A stretch of 14,821 nucleotides of DNA. Origin: Allobrachymonas sp. GTDB taxonomy: Bacteria; Pseudomonadota; Gammaproteobacteria; Burkholderiales; Burkholderiaceae_C. The notes below the pieces were generated by a model. That model ran no database searches, was not told the origin of the DNA, and saw nothing but the letters and a program-made list of their open reading frames with translations. The DNA lies in assembly GCA_030538335.1 (NCBI GenBank), contig JAUNUE010000024.1:1-14821 (forward strand), read 5' to 3'. Below are positions 1-7,254 of this stretch, one piece after another (the stretch's first letter is position 1; the number at the start of each line of letters is the position of its first letter). A program made the translations under genes and the position numbers.

Positions 1-76
1 CTCACCCCCGCCCTCTCCCAGAGGGAGAGGGGGCGGATTACGCCCTCTCCCGCTGGCGGGAGAGGGTTGGGGTGAG
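1..76. repeat. Compound palindromic repeat element (REP-like) inside hrpA
   Basis: The ends are perfect inverted repeats, CTCACCCC (1-8) and GGGGTGAG (69-76). Inside are two perfect hairpins. CCCTCTCCC (11-19) pairs with GGGAGAGGG (23-31) across a 3-base loop. CCCTCTCCCGC (43-53) pairs with GCGGGAGAGGG (56-66) across 2 bases. The whole could fold into a cloverleaf-like structure. Palindromes of this CCCTCTCCC/GGGAGAGGG type are common dispersed intergenic repeats in many proteobacteria; here the element lies in an open reading frame. It may extend beyond the left edge. Confidence 0.8.
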
Positions 77-1797
77 GGGGAGGCATTCCCTCCCTCTTTT
101 GGGGAGGGTAGGGGTGGGGGCGCAGTGTTGTTGCCGCCGCGTTTTGCTACAGGCAATACAGCATGCGATGCGGTTTTGCGGGTATTTTTTGCTGCTGCTT
201 GCTGTTGCCGTGCCGAAGGCAGGGCAGGCGTGCCGCCACGCGCGTCGTGCAGCCACTGCCACAGTTTCAGCGTGCTGACAAATTCACTTTTTTCATCGTC
301 AAATTTCGCCTGTTGCTGGTCGGCCTGCGCCTGTTGTTCCAGCGGACGGTCGCGCACGTCTTGCACGCTCAACGCCGCGGCAATGACCAGTGCTTCGTTC
401 AGTGCGCCGCGCTGCTCTGCTTCGAGCAGGATACGGCCAATGCGCGGGTCCAGCGGCAGGCGCGACAAGGCTTGCCCGATGGTGGTGAGCTGGCGTGCGT
501 CGTCCACAGCGCCCAGTTCCTGCAGCAATTGGTAGCCATCGGTAATGGCTTTTGGGCGCGGTGCTTCGAGAAACGGAAACTGCTCCACATCACCCAAGCG
601 CAGCGCAGCCATGCGCAGAATCACGCCAGCAAGGGATGAGCGCAAAATTTCAGGATCGGTAAACGGTGGGCGGCTGGCAAAGTCTTTTTCGTCGTAGAGG
701 CGGATGCAAATGCCGTTGGCCACACGCCCGCAGCGCCCGGCACGCTGGTTGGCGGCCGCCTGGCTGATGGGTTCTACCAATAACTGCTCAATTTTTTGCC
801 GCAAGCTGTAACGCTTGACGCGCGCCGTGCCGCTGTCAATCACGTACCGGATGCCGGGTACGGTCAGCGACGTTTCGGCCACGTTGGTGGCAAGCACAAT
901 GCGGCGGCCAGAGTGGCGCTCAAACACACGCTCCTGCTCGGCCTGGCTCAAACGCGCCATCAGGGGCAGCACTTCGGTATCGCGCAGCACCGGGCTGTGC
1001 GCGAGGTGTTTGCGCAAGTGGTCGGCGGCTTCGCGGATTTCGCGTTCGCCGGGCAAAAAGACCAGGATGTCGCCCGTGTCTTGCCCCGGTCGCCACAGCT
1101 CATCCACCGCATCGGCTATTGAACTGTTCAGGTCGGTGTCTTTGCTGTCTTCAAAAGGGCGGTAGCGGATTTCGACGGGGAACAGCCGCCCCGAAACCAT
1201 TAATACGGGAGCGTTGCCGTTGGCAGATGCAAAATGCCGCGCAAAGCGATCCGCATCAATCGTGGCCGAAGTGACGATCACTTTCAAATCTGGCCGACGC
1301 GGCAAGATTTCCTTGATGTAGCCCAGCAGAAAATCAATGTTCAGGCTGCGCTCGTGTGCCTCGTCGATGATGAGCGTGTCGTAAGCCTTGAGCAAAGGGT
1401 CGCTTTGGGTTTCGGCCAGCAAGATGCCATCGGTCATCAGCTTGATCGAAGCGCCTTTTTGCAGGCGATCTTGGAACCGTACCTTGTAACCTACAACTTC
1501 GCCCAGTGGCGTGTCCAATTCTTCGGCAATGCGTTTGGCTACCGAACTTGCCGCAATGCGGCGTGGTTGCGTGTGGCCGATAAGTTTGGGCTTTTGCCCC
1601 GCGGCGTAGTTGCATGCACCTCGCCCCAAAGCCAATGCAATTTTGGGCAGTTGCGTGGTTTTACCAGAGCCCGTTTCGCCGCAGACGATGATGACCTGGT
1701 GCTGCTGCAAAGCAGCCATGATTTCCTCACGCCGGGCCGATACCGGCAGCGATTCGGGGAAGGTGATGGTCGGGGCAGACAAGGAACTGATTGGCAT
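1..1797 (-). CDS. hrpA: ATP-dependent RNA helicase HrpA (DEAH box), N-terminal part, cut by the left edge
   Basis: This is a DEAH-family helicase of the HrpA type, which in bacteria unwinds RNA and acts on mRNA and stalled ribosomes. The minus-strand frame is open from ATG at 1797 to the window edge (599 codons); E. coli HrpA has about 1300 residues, so more than half is missing here. Visible motifs are Walker A GETGSGKTT (residues 40-48), DEAH (145-148), SAT (177-179), TNVAETSL (from 304) and QRAGRCGR (351-358). After these come the winged-helix/ratchet region and a stretch ending in WQWLHDA (about 513-519) that resembles E. coli HrpA. Residues 520-559 are low complexity, rich in Gln, Ala and Lys. 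Residues 560-599 are encoded by palindromic repeats, and no stop interrupts them. The start is chosen because it directly precedes the conserved helicase core; an ATG at 1810 is out of frame. A TTGACA hexamer lies upstream at 1852-1847, but without a convincing -10. Whether the 3' part is intact cannot be seen. Confidence 0.93.
   Translation of the reverse strand, partial: MPISSLSAPTITFPESLPVSARREEIMAALQQHQVIIVCGETGSGKTTQLPKIALALGRGACNYAAGQKPKLIGHTQPRRIAASSVAKRIAEELDTPLGEVVGYKVRFQDRLQKGASIKLMTDGILLAETQSDPLLKAYDTLIIDEAHERSLNIDFLLGYIKEILPRRPDLKVIVTSATIDADRFARHFASANGNAPVLMVSGRLFPVEIRYRPFEDSKDTDLNSSIADAVDELWRPGQDTGDILVFLPGEREIREAADHLRKHLAHSPVLRDTEVLPLMARLSQAEQERVFERHSGRRIVLATNVAETSLTVPGIRYVIDSGTARVKRYSLRQKIEQLLVEPISQAAANQRAGRCGRVANGICIRLYDEKDFASRPPFTDPEILRSSLAGVILRMAALRLGDVEQFPFLEAPRPKAITDGYQLLQELGAVDDARQLTTIGQALSRLPLDPRIGRILLEAEQRGALNEALVIAAALSVQDVRDRPLEQQAQADQQQAKFDDEKSEFVSTLKLWQWLHDARGGTPALPSARQQQAAAKNTRKTASHAVLPVAKRGGNNTAPPPLPSPKEGGNASPSPQPSPASGRGRNPPPLPLGEGGGE
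88..108. repeat. Adjacent palindromic repeat
   Basis: CCCTCCC (88-94) and GGGAGGG (102-108) form an inverted repeat with a T-rich 7-base loop. G-rich sequence continues to about position 121. The palindrome sits beside the compound element at 1-76 and is also read as coding sequence of hrpA, giving a Pro/Gly-rich peptide. It is probably a second member of the same class of dispersed repeats. Confidence 0.6.
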
Positions 1798-2316
1798 GCA
1801 AAGTGCCCATTATCCCGTAGGTCAGCGATGTGATCTGTGCCTTATCTGTCAAGGTAGCCGACTGCATTACGGACAGCTGAACAGAGCGTAGAGAGGACGC
1901 AGAAGATGCAAAAACAGGAGTTGGCTACCTTGTAGAGCCTCCAGAGACTCTGATACATGGGTGACTGAAGAGAGGGGTGTACGTTGAGCGTCTTTAGTAG
2001 CTTCGGTTTGTGCCTGTTAGGGTTATGAGAGCATGAAATATTTAATTTAAGTACACAAATTTTTCAAAAAAATCTAAGATATAATTTTATAGACATCTTT
2101 TAGTCTCTTCTTGTTAGTCATGTGGTTCTAAAAAACTGCTTAAAGTGGATCTGTAGTATCTATACGAAGCAGGTACAAGAAGTGCAGAGGTGTATTTATG
2201 GACTCTCCTCCCTTGTCGGTGGCTAAGGAGTTTGTGCACAAACAGGTACGTTGTAGGTTGCACGTGCAGGGGGGAGCCTCTCAATGTGAGGTTTTTTCTT
2301 TCAAGAGGTGTTTCTT
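1798..2316. other. Non-coding region between divergent hrpA and the lipoprotein gene
   Basis: There is no credible gene in these 519 bases. The right half is much richer in A/T than the flanking genome, with the extreme at about 2037-2100. It must hold the promoters of both divergent genes. The 5' leader of the lipoprotein mRNA would be long, over 200 bases, if transcription starts near 2092. Short inverted sequences occur just before the ribosome binding site (2277-2308). I see no RNA family that I recognise. Confidence 0.6.
2080..2085 (+). promoter_or_regulatory. Candidate -10 box (TATAAT) for the lipoprotein gene
   Basis: A perfect TATAAT lies in an A/T-rich segment about 230 bases upstream of the lipoprotein start. 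No good TTGACA-like box stands 16-18 bases upstream; the T/A tracts at 2060-2072 could act as an UP-like or non-canonical element. The hexamer could also be a chance match in A/T-rich DNA. Confidence 0.35.
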
Positions 2317-3744
2317 ATGAAAAATCTTTCGGTCAATACCGCTTTATGTATAACGGCAGTGTGTGCCTTGACCGCCTGTGGAGGCGGGGGCTCAAATGCT
2401 GATTCCAACTCTTCCAACTCTGGGCTGAAATGTACTGCGCCGCAGGTACTTAACTCTGCGACCAACAAGTGTGAGGATCCAAAAACACCACCTAAGTGCA
2501 CTGCACCCCAAGTACTAAACACCGCCACCAACAAGTGCGAGGCTCCCAAGGATCCGCTCAACTGTACTGAACCCCTGGTGTATAACGCGACAACCAACCA
2601 ATGTGAGACCCCTCCACCCCCTAAGTGCACAGCAACGCAGGTACTTGATCCCACCACCAACAAGTGTGAGGAGAAAAAGCCACCCACATGCGTAGCACCG
2701 CAGATACTTAACCCTGCCACTAACGAGTGCCAAACACCAACGCCAACAGCAAGCCAATTTGCTGTTACTGCAGAAGCCAAGCAGTTGTCTGATGGCCTTA
2801 AATGCAATGCAGGCACTGTTATTAGAGAACAAGCAGGGATTGATTGCTTTACAGGGACTTATACTGGTAAAACGGTTCTGGGCGGTGAAACATGCACGCT
2901 GGATATTACAGATAAAAGAATGCTTAAGTACACTGCGGGTGGAAAAAGCTGGACTATCAACAGCCCTGGAAAAACAATAGCTACCGTGAGTCAAGGTGAG
3001 CTTGTTAATGGACAGCCGCCTGTAAAAGTTGGAGTTTTAGGAGTAACCAGTTCTGATAATAAGCTCGCTATTGGTCTGAGAATAAATACCAAGGCCGAAA
3101 GATGGGTAAATTATTTCGAGGGCGCCTTGATTAACGTAGGTATTGTTGGTAATAAGGATGGTCACCCGCCTGTTTGCGTTATTGGAAAGCCCAATCCTAC
3201 TCCAACACCAAAAATGGAAGGAGTGGGCAGGGCTTGGACAATTGCTGCAAAATATTCTGACTTGTTAAGAGGTGGGCCAGACGCAAAGCCAGGTGCAGAA
3301 ATAAACTATGGGTATTCGCTTGGTCTATATTACGGCGATGCGTTCAGATATCCTGATGCTGCCGAGGCTGGAGCCAGATATTTCAGCAAACTCAACAGCG
3401 GTGTATTTACAGGAAAGACAAGTACTGGCAGAGCTTGTAAGGTAACTATCAATCCTGCTGATTTGTCTTTCAAACTTGAAGAAGGTTCATTTAGTTACAG
3501 TTCTACTGGCTTAGTATCTGCTACTGACTACAAAAAAGATTACGGCTTTATAAGCGCTGACGGTTCTGCAGGTAATATACTTGTCGGTTACGTAAACTCT
3601 ATTTTGGAGTTGAGAGATGCCCAGTCAGCAAAACTGAGTTTCACTCACCTTCCATTAATTAATAACAGTAAACCGGATGAGTATAGTGGCACAAGTTTTA
3701 CCTATGAGAAAGGTACTGAAAAATCCACTTGCTATCTTGAGTAA
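2317..3744 (+). CDS. Predicted lipoprotein with five Cys-x12-Cys repeats and two related C-terminal domains; function unknown
   Basis: This 475-residue protein does not match a family I can name. Residues 1-21 form a lipoprotein signal peptide ending in the lipobox LTAC, with Cys21 as the predicted lipidation site, followed by GGGG and a Ser/Asn-rich linker. Five repeats follow, of 22, 22, 21, 21 and 21 residues, each with two Cys exactly 13 apart (39/52, 61/74, 83/96, 104/117, 125/138) and a core close to CTAPQVLNxATNKC. The C-terminal part contains two related segments, TYTGKT...CTLDI (Cys193) and VFTGKT...CKVTI (Cys374), each ending with a further Cys (287 and 472). A Pro/Thr linker (about 291-298) separates them. 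ATG 2317 is chosen over GTG 2308 because AAGAGG (2303-2308) stands 8 bases upstream and the signal peptide starts cleanly there. Codon use and base composition are visibly more A/T-rich than in neighbouring genes, which suggests transfer or fast evolution. A surface or periplasmic location is inferred. Confidence 0.85.
   Translation: MKNLSVNTALCITAVCALTACGGGGSNADSNSSNSGLKCTAPQVLNSATNKCEDPKTPPKCTAPQVLNTATNKCEAPKDPLNCTEPLVYNATTNQCETPPPPKCTATQVLDPTTNKCEEKKPPTCVAPQILNPATNECQTPTPTASQFAVTAEAKQLSDGLKCNAGTVIREQAGIDCFTGTYTGKTVLGGETCTLDITDKRMLKYTAGGKSWTINSPGKTIATVSQGELVNGQPPVKVGVLGVTSSDNKLAIGLRINTKAERWVNYFEGALINVGIVGNKDGHPPVCVIGKPNPTPTPKMEGVGRAWTIAAKYSDLLRGGPDAKPGAEINYGYSLGLYYGDAFRYPDAAEAGARYFSKLNSGVFTGKTSTGRACKVTINPADLSFKLEEGSFSYSSTGLVSATDYKKDYGFISADGSAGNILVGYVNSILELRDAQSAKLSFTHLPLINNSKPDEYSGTSFTYEKGTEKSTCYLE
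2428..2748 (+). repeat. Five tandem 63-66 bp coding repeats in the lipoprotein gene
   Basis: The units begin at about 2428, 2494, 2560, 2623 and 2686, with lengths of 66, 66, 63, 63 and 63 bases. Units 1 and 2 are the most alike at DNA level, while the later ones have diverged. Length changes are in multiples of three, so unit gain or loss would preserve the frame. Each unit encodes one Cys-x12-Cys module with a Pro-rich spacer. Confidence 0.85.
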
Positions 3745-3757
3745 TTTGGTTTAAAGT

Positions 3758-3785
3758 AAAAAGGGCGGTTAAAACCGCCCTTTTT
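3758..3785. terminator. Perfect rho-independent terminator, probably bidirectional
   Basis: Thirteen bases, AAAAAGGGCGGTT (3758-3770), pair perfectly with AACCGCCCTTTTT (3773-3785) across AA. The G/C core is GGGCGG/CCGCCC, and T or A runs lie on both sides. It begins 13 bases after the lipoprotein stop codon. Read leftward it also has a T run, so it can terminate the moxR-DUF58-tgpA transcript arriving from 4009. Confidence 0.92.
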
Positions 3786-3867
3786 ATTGATCTGCTTGCA
3801 ATAGCAAGCAAGTCATTTAAATCGGCGCGTACAAGCAGGCTGTTGCAAGAGGAATAGTGCTCGGTTT

Positions 3868-3898
3868 GTTGGGGTTCGTTACGCTTACTGTCAACCTA
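3868..3898. repeat. Degenerate copy of the GTTGGGGTTCG...CAACCTA repeat
   Basis: The stretch starts with GTTGGGGTTCG and ends with CAACCTA. It matches the reverse complement of the 10777-10808 palindrome at most positions, with several transitions and a one-base length difference that weaken the hairpin. It looks like an old, decayed member of the family seen twice at 10.8 kb. Confidence 0.55.
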
Positions 3899-4008
3899 TA
3901 TCCCTATGCCAATGGTTATTTCAAATTTTCTGTACTCTTTGCGAAATCTCTGCATCTTCTGAATCCGGCTGTCTGTACACATATTCAGGCCATGATTCAT
4001 TTGCTGAA

Positions 4009-6138
4009 TCAACCAAAATATAGTTTTGGTAGCCGCTGCAATGCCATTTCCAAGTCGCGTAGCGTAGCGTCGTTAGCGTTTTCTAGGCGGGGCGCATAGC
4101 GCCAAGCTTCCAGAGCGAGCAGCCAGTGTTGCCAGGCACTCCAGGCGGAATCATCAGACGGGAAGCCGCCAGTATGTTCAGTGGGCAACTGGGTGTGCAA
4201 CTGTTGCAGTAGTTGCCGAGGCGTAAGAGCGTTATCAGCGGGCAAGGCAAATCCCATTTTCACCAGGCGCTGCCGGGCCTGCAGCAGCAGGCGCAGCCAC
4301 GGGTCGCTCTGGCGTTTTTCAAACCAGGCCCAGGTGCCGCCCAGCAAGGCCATACCCACCAGCACACCGGCCAGCAGTTGTACCAGCGTCGTCCAACTGA
4401 CATCAGAAAAACCCAGATTGCGCAGCAGATTGAACTGCCGGTCTTGTGTGTAATTGAGCACCCAGTTGTTCCAGCGGGTGTTGGTCGCATCCCATACATT
4501 GCGCATGCCTTGCAGGCTGCGCTGCAACATGTTCGCCATTTCGGGGCTGATGTTGAGCATGGCGTCTTGCACAGCACCGCGCTGTTGCAGGCGTCCAAAG
4601 TCTTCGATGCGGTGGATGGCTACGGCCGCGGTCGGATCCACACGCACCCAGCCTCTTTGCGGCAACCACACCTCGGCCCAGGCATGGGCATCGCTCTGAC
4701 GCACCGTCCACATGCCGTCCATGGGGTTGAGTTCGCCGCCTTGGTAGCCGGTCACGATGCGCGCCGGAATCTGCATATTGCGCATCAGCACCACAAAGGC
4801 GTTGGCGATATGTTCGCAAAATCCCTCCTTGCTGTCGAACCAGAAGGCGTCGGCGGCGTGCGTTCCGCTCAATTCGGGTGCCAGCGTATAGACATAGCCG
4901 CCCGAATGCAGGCGTTGCAAAACGGCTTGTACTTGTTGTTCGGCACTGCTGTTGGCAAGCTGCGGGTCAGCCAGCAATTGCTGCGCCAGTTCGCGCGTGC
5001 GCGGGTTCAACCCGGCAGGCAGGGCAAGATAGGCACGCAGGCTGGCAGGCGTGGCATTTTCGCCGTGGCGGTAGTTGAGCTGGCTGCTGGCCCGGTAGCG
5101 CAGCACTTCGACAATGGGGCGGTGGCTGACCCACTCCAGCGTGCGCATCTGGATGGTGCGCCAGCCGGGGGGCAGGGTCGGTGGTTGCGGGGCAATATCC
5201 AGCGTAAGCAGCCAATGCATCTGGTGGGGTTGCAGCAACACTTCGTAGTGCACGGCATTGGCGGCAGAGTTTGCAGCAACGGGCGGCGGCGGATTGTTGC
5301 GAAAGCCGAAGGCCTGCACGGGCGTGTCGTCGGCTGTCCACTTCTGGCCTTCGAGCCTGCTGAGTACCGGGCCGCGAAAATACAGTTCCGAGCGGCGCGG
5401 CGGGGTGCCCTCAAACCGCACGCGAAAGGCCACGCTGCTGTCTTGCGCCAATTCGGCAATAGTGCCCACCGTCATGTCGTTGCTCAGGCCGGTTTTGGCG
5501 CTATCGCGGCTGGGCAAGCCCCACAGTGGCGCAAAGCGGGGAAACAGCACAAACAGCGCCACCATGATGGGCGCGCCCAAAGCGGCCATGCGCAGGGCAA
5601 TGAACAAGGACTGGCGCAAGGGTGGGTAACCTGCAGGCGTGTGCGCGTTGACCAGCGCCGTGAGCAAAGCCAGCACGCCCAGCAAGATGCCCATGGCCGT
5701 GAGCAGCGATTGCGAAAACAGGAAATGGCTGAGCAGGGTAAAAAAGCCCAGAAAGAAAATCACGAAGGCATCGCGCCGCGCTTTGAGTTCGAGTGTTTTC
5801 AGCGTAAGCAAGAGCAGGATCAGGACACTGCCCGCTTCGCGGCCCACAATGGTGTGGAATTGCGTGGCGGTAAGCGCCATTGCCAGCACCACCAGGCCGG
5901 TGCGCAACCAGCGCGAGGGCAAGGGCTTTTGCTGCCACGTCAGCCAGCTGCGCCAGACTAGCACGGCCAGGCAGAAGGCGGTGGCAAACCACGGCACGTG
6001 CGCCGCCTGCATCAGCACAATCCAGCCGACCACGGCCAGCAGGAACAGCGTGTCGCGGCTGTCGCGGGCAAGGCTCCATTGCCATGGGAGCCAGGATCTG
6101 GAAGCGCTGCTGAGTGAACCCATGCTGAACGATTTCAT
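4009..6138 (-). CDS. tgpA: TgpA-type membrane-anchored transglutaminase-like protein
   Basis: This is a 709-residue membrane protein of the TgpA family, named after the Pseudomonas aeruginosa protein reported to be important for viability. Residues 31-200 hold several hydrophobic segments (the DUF3488-type N-terminal region). A large soluble, probably periplasmic, part follows with a transglutaminase-like core: Cys441 in GFCEH, His485 in DAHAW and Asp501 in RVDPT form the expected triad. A last membrane helix lies at about 582-605, followed by a cytoplasmic tail. The start at 6138 is chosen because its ATGA overlaps the TGA of the DUF58 gene and AGGAGG lies 4 bases upstream; an upstream in-frame ATG at 6159 would place that site inside the gene. 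It is the last gene of a three-gene operon with MoxR and DUF58, the standard arrangement for this family. Its physiological substrate is not known; an envelope or cell-wall role is inferred. Confidence 0.92.
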   Translation of the reverse strand: MKSFSMGSLSSASRSWLPWQWSLARDSRDTLFLLAVVGWIVLMQAAHVPWFATAFCLAVLVWRSWLTWQQKPLPSRWLRTGLVVLAMALTATQFHTIVGREAGSVLILLLLTLKTLELKARRDAFVIFFLGFFTLLSHFLFSQSLLTAMGILLGVLALLTALVNAHTPAGYPPLRQSLFIALRMAALGAPIMVALFVLFPRFAPLWGLPSRDSAKTGLSNDMTVGTIAELAQDSSVAFRVRFEGTPPRRSELYFRGPVLSRLEGQKWTADDTPVQAFGFRNNPPPPVAANSAANAVHYEVLLQPHQMHWLLTLDIAPQPPTLPPGWRTIQMRTLEWVSHRPIVEVLRYRASSQLNYRHGENATPASLRAYLALPAGLNPRTRELAQQLLADPQLANSSAEQQVQAVLQRLHSGGYVYTLAPELSGTHAADAFWFDSKEGFCEHIANAFVVLMRNMQIPARIVTGYQGGELNPMDGMWTVRQSDAHAWAEVWLPQRGWVRVDPTAAVAIHRIEDFGRLQQRGAVQDAMLNISPEMANMLQRSLQGMRNVWDATNTRWNNWVLNYTQDRQFNLLRNLGFSDVSWTTLVQLLAGVLVGMALLGGTWAWFEKRQSDPWLRLLLQARQRLVKMGFALPADNALTPRQLLQQLHTQLPTEHTGGFPSDDSAWSAWQHWLLALEAWRYAPRLENANDATLRDLEMALQRLPKLYFG

Positions 6139-7253
6139 GCCGCCTCCTGTGGATGCCATGTGGCGTCAGGATGGGCTTTGCCCTGGCTGTGTGGCTGGGG
6201 TGGCCGGTGCAAACCCCACTCCGCCAGCGCCTGCAGGCAGCGTTGCAGATGCGCTTCGCCGCGGTCTGGGCCTACCCGCAGTTCAGCTTGACCTGATGTG
6301 GGTGGCAGGCGCAGGCCAAAGCGCTGATCCTGGGCGTGCGCGAGTTGCACCCAGGCGCACAGGCGCTGCAGCGCCGGTTCGGCGCCACGCTGGGGCGCGG
6401 CATCGTCGAAGTCGAGCCACAGGCTGCGGCTGTCGGGGCGGCGGCTTTCGCGGCTGACGAGTTCGCCGGTTTGCGCCACTTTCTTCCAGACAATGTGGCG
6501 GGGCGAATCACCGCGTTGGTAGGGCCGGATGTCTTCGGGGATTTCGTCGGAGCGGCTTACGAGCAGGGCGCTGGCCGATGGTGTTTCTTCGAACCGTGCA
6601 CCACCGCCTTGCATGGGCAAGGGCGGCGCGGGCACTTCGGGTGCGGGGTAAAGCAGTACCTGCGAAGCCGGTCGCCAGATGCTCCAGACGCGGAAGATGC
6701 CCATCGGAAAGCGCGTTTCGATATGCACGGCGGGCAGCGTGTGCCAGCCGCGTGCCGGACCGTTCCACGCCAGTTGCACGGTTTGGCCGGATTGGCGTGG
6801 GCAGTCGTGCCAGTTCAGGCTGTCCATACCGGTGTGCGCCTTGTCTGGCGGGGCCGCCAGATCCTGCAGGCGCAAGCCCACGCCCAGGCGTTGGCGTTTG
6901 CCGGGGTTCTGGATCTGGATGCCAAGCAGCACGGGCCGGTCGACAAATTGCGGCGCAGGCGGGCGCATGTGCAGTTGCAGGCCGCGCAAGGTGTTGTGCG
7001 TCATCGGCACGCTGATAGCGGCACAACCGGCGAGCAAAAACGTCAGCAGATAACCCAGATTGAGCTGGTAGTTGATGGAGGCGATCAGCAGTGCCAGCAA
7101 GGTCGCCAGCAGCAACCAGCCTGCACCCGTGGGCAGGATGTAGAGGTTGTTTTGCCGCAGTTCGGTGCTGTCGCGCTGGGGCAGACGCGCCCAGAACCAG
7201 CGTTGCAACCGGGCGCGCCAGCCAAGCGGTCGCTGTTCAGAAGGCGTGGGCAT
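6135..7253 (-). CDS. DUF58 domain membrane protein
   Basis: The protein has 372 residues with two adjacent membrane helices near the N-terminus (about 44-60 and 66-82) and a soluble remainder. It carries the DUF58 signature RPYQRGDSPRHIVWKKVA at residues 243-260. DUF58 proteins are regularly encoded between a MoxR ATPase and a transglutaminase or von Willebrand factor A protein, and are thought to be part of a membrane complex serviced by MoxR. The start codon lies one base after the moxR stop, with no clear Shine-Dalgarno sequence, so translation is probably coupled to moxR. Its end overlaps the tgpA start by ATGA. The biochemical activity of the family is unknown. Confidence 0.92.
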   Translation of the reverse strand: MPTPSEQRPLGWRARLQRWFWARLPQRDSTELRQNNLYILPTGAGWLLLATLLALLIASINYQLNLGYLLTFLLAGCAAISVPMTHNTLRGLQLHMRPPAPQFVDRPVLLGIQIQNPGKRQRLGVGLRLQDLAAPPDKAHTGMDSLNWHDCPRQSGQTVQLAWNGPARGWHTLPAVHIETRFPMGIFRVWSIWRPASQVLLYPAPEVPAPPLPMQGGGARFEETPSASALLVSRSDEIPEDIRPYQRGDSPRHIVWKKVAQTGELVSRESRRPDSRSLWLDFDDAAPQRGAEPALQRLCAWVQLAHAQDQRFGLRLPPTSGQAELRVGPDRGEAHLQRCLQALAEWGLHRPPQPHSQGKAHPDATWHPQEAA

Positions 7254-7254
7254 C

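Noticed and set aside
1..120. The end of hrpA followed by an intergenic repeat
   Set aside because: The hrpA frame has no stop here, only about 45% of the expected protein length has been reached, and the frame continues past the window edge.
163..1833. Plus-strand open frames across the left part of the window
   Set aside because: They are antisense to hrpA, whose frame is continuous with all helicase motifs.
1809..1852. A sigma-70 promoter for hrpA from TTGACA (1852-1847) and GATAAT (1814-1809)
   Set aside because: The hexamers are 32 bases apart, and no fitting -10 lies 16-18 bases from TTGACA.
2190..2402. A possible 70-codon leader peptide overlapping the lipoprotein gene start
   Set aside because: It has no ribosome binding site or composition typical of a leader peptide, and the lipoprotein frame over the overlap is clearly the real one.
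2428..2748. A CRISPR-like array
   Set aside because: The repeats are contiguous, have no unique spacers, stay in frame and encode regular Cys-paired modules.
3792..3807. A second terminator, GCTTGC-AATA-GCAAGC
   Set aside because: The hairpin is short and has no T run on either strand; the perfect terminator next to it explains termination.
3857..4099. An 80-codon plus-strand frame after the terminator
   Set aside because: It covers a decayed repeat and the 3' end of tgpA in antisense, with no supporting feature.
4213..5961. A 582-codon open frame on the plus strand
   Set aside because: It lies wholly antisense to tgpA, which has a complete catalytic triad and membrane helices. The antisense peptide has no recognisable motifs and is rich in His, Gln and Arg, as expected from codon bias in G+C-rich DNA.
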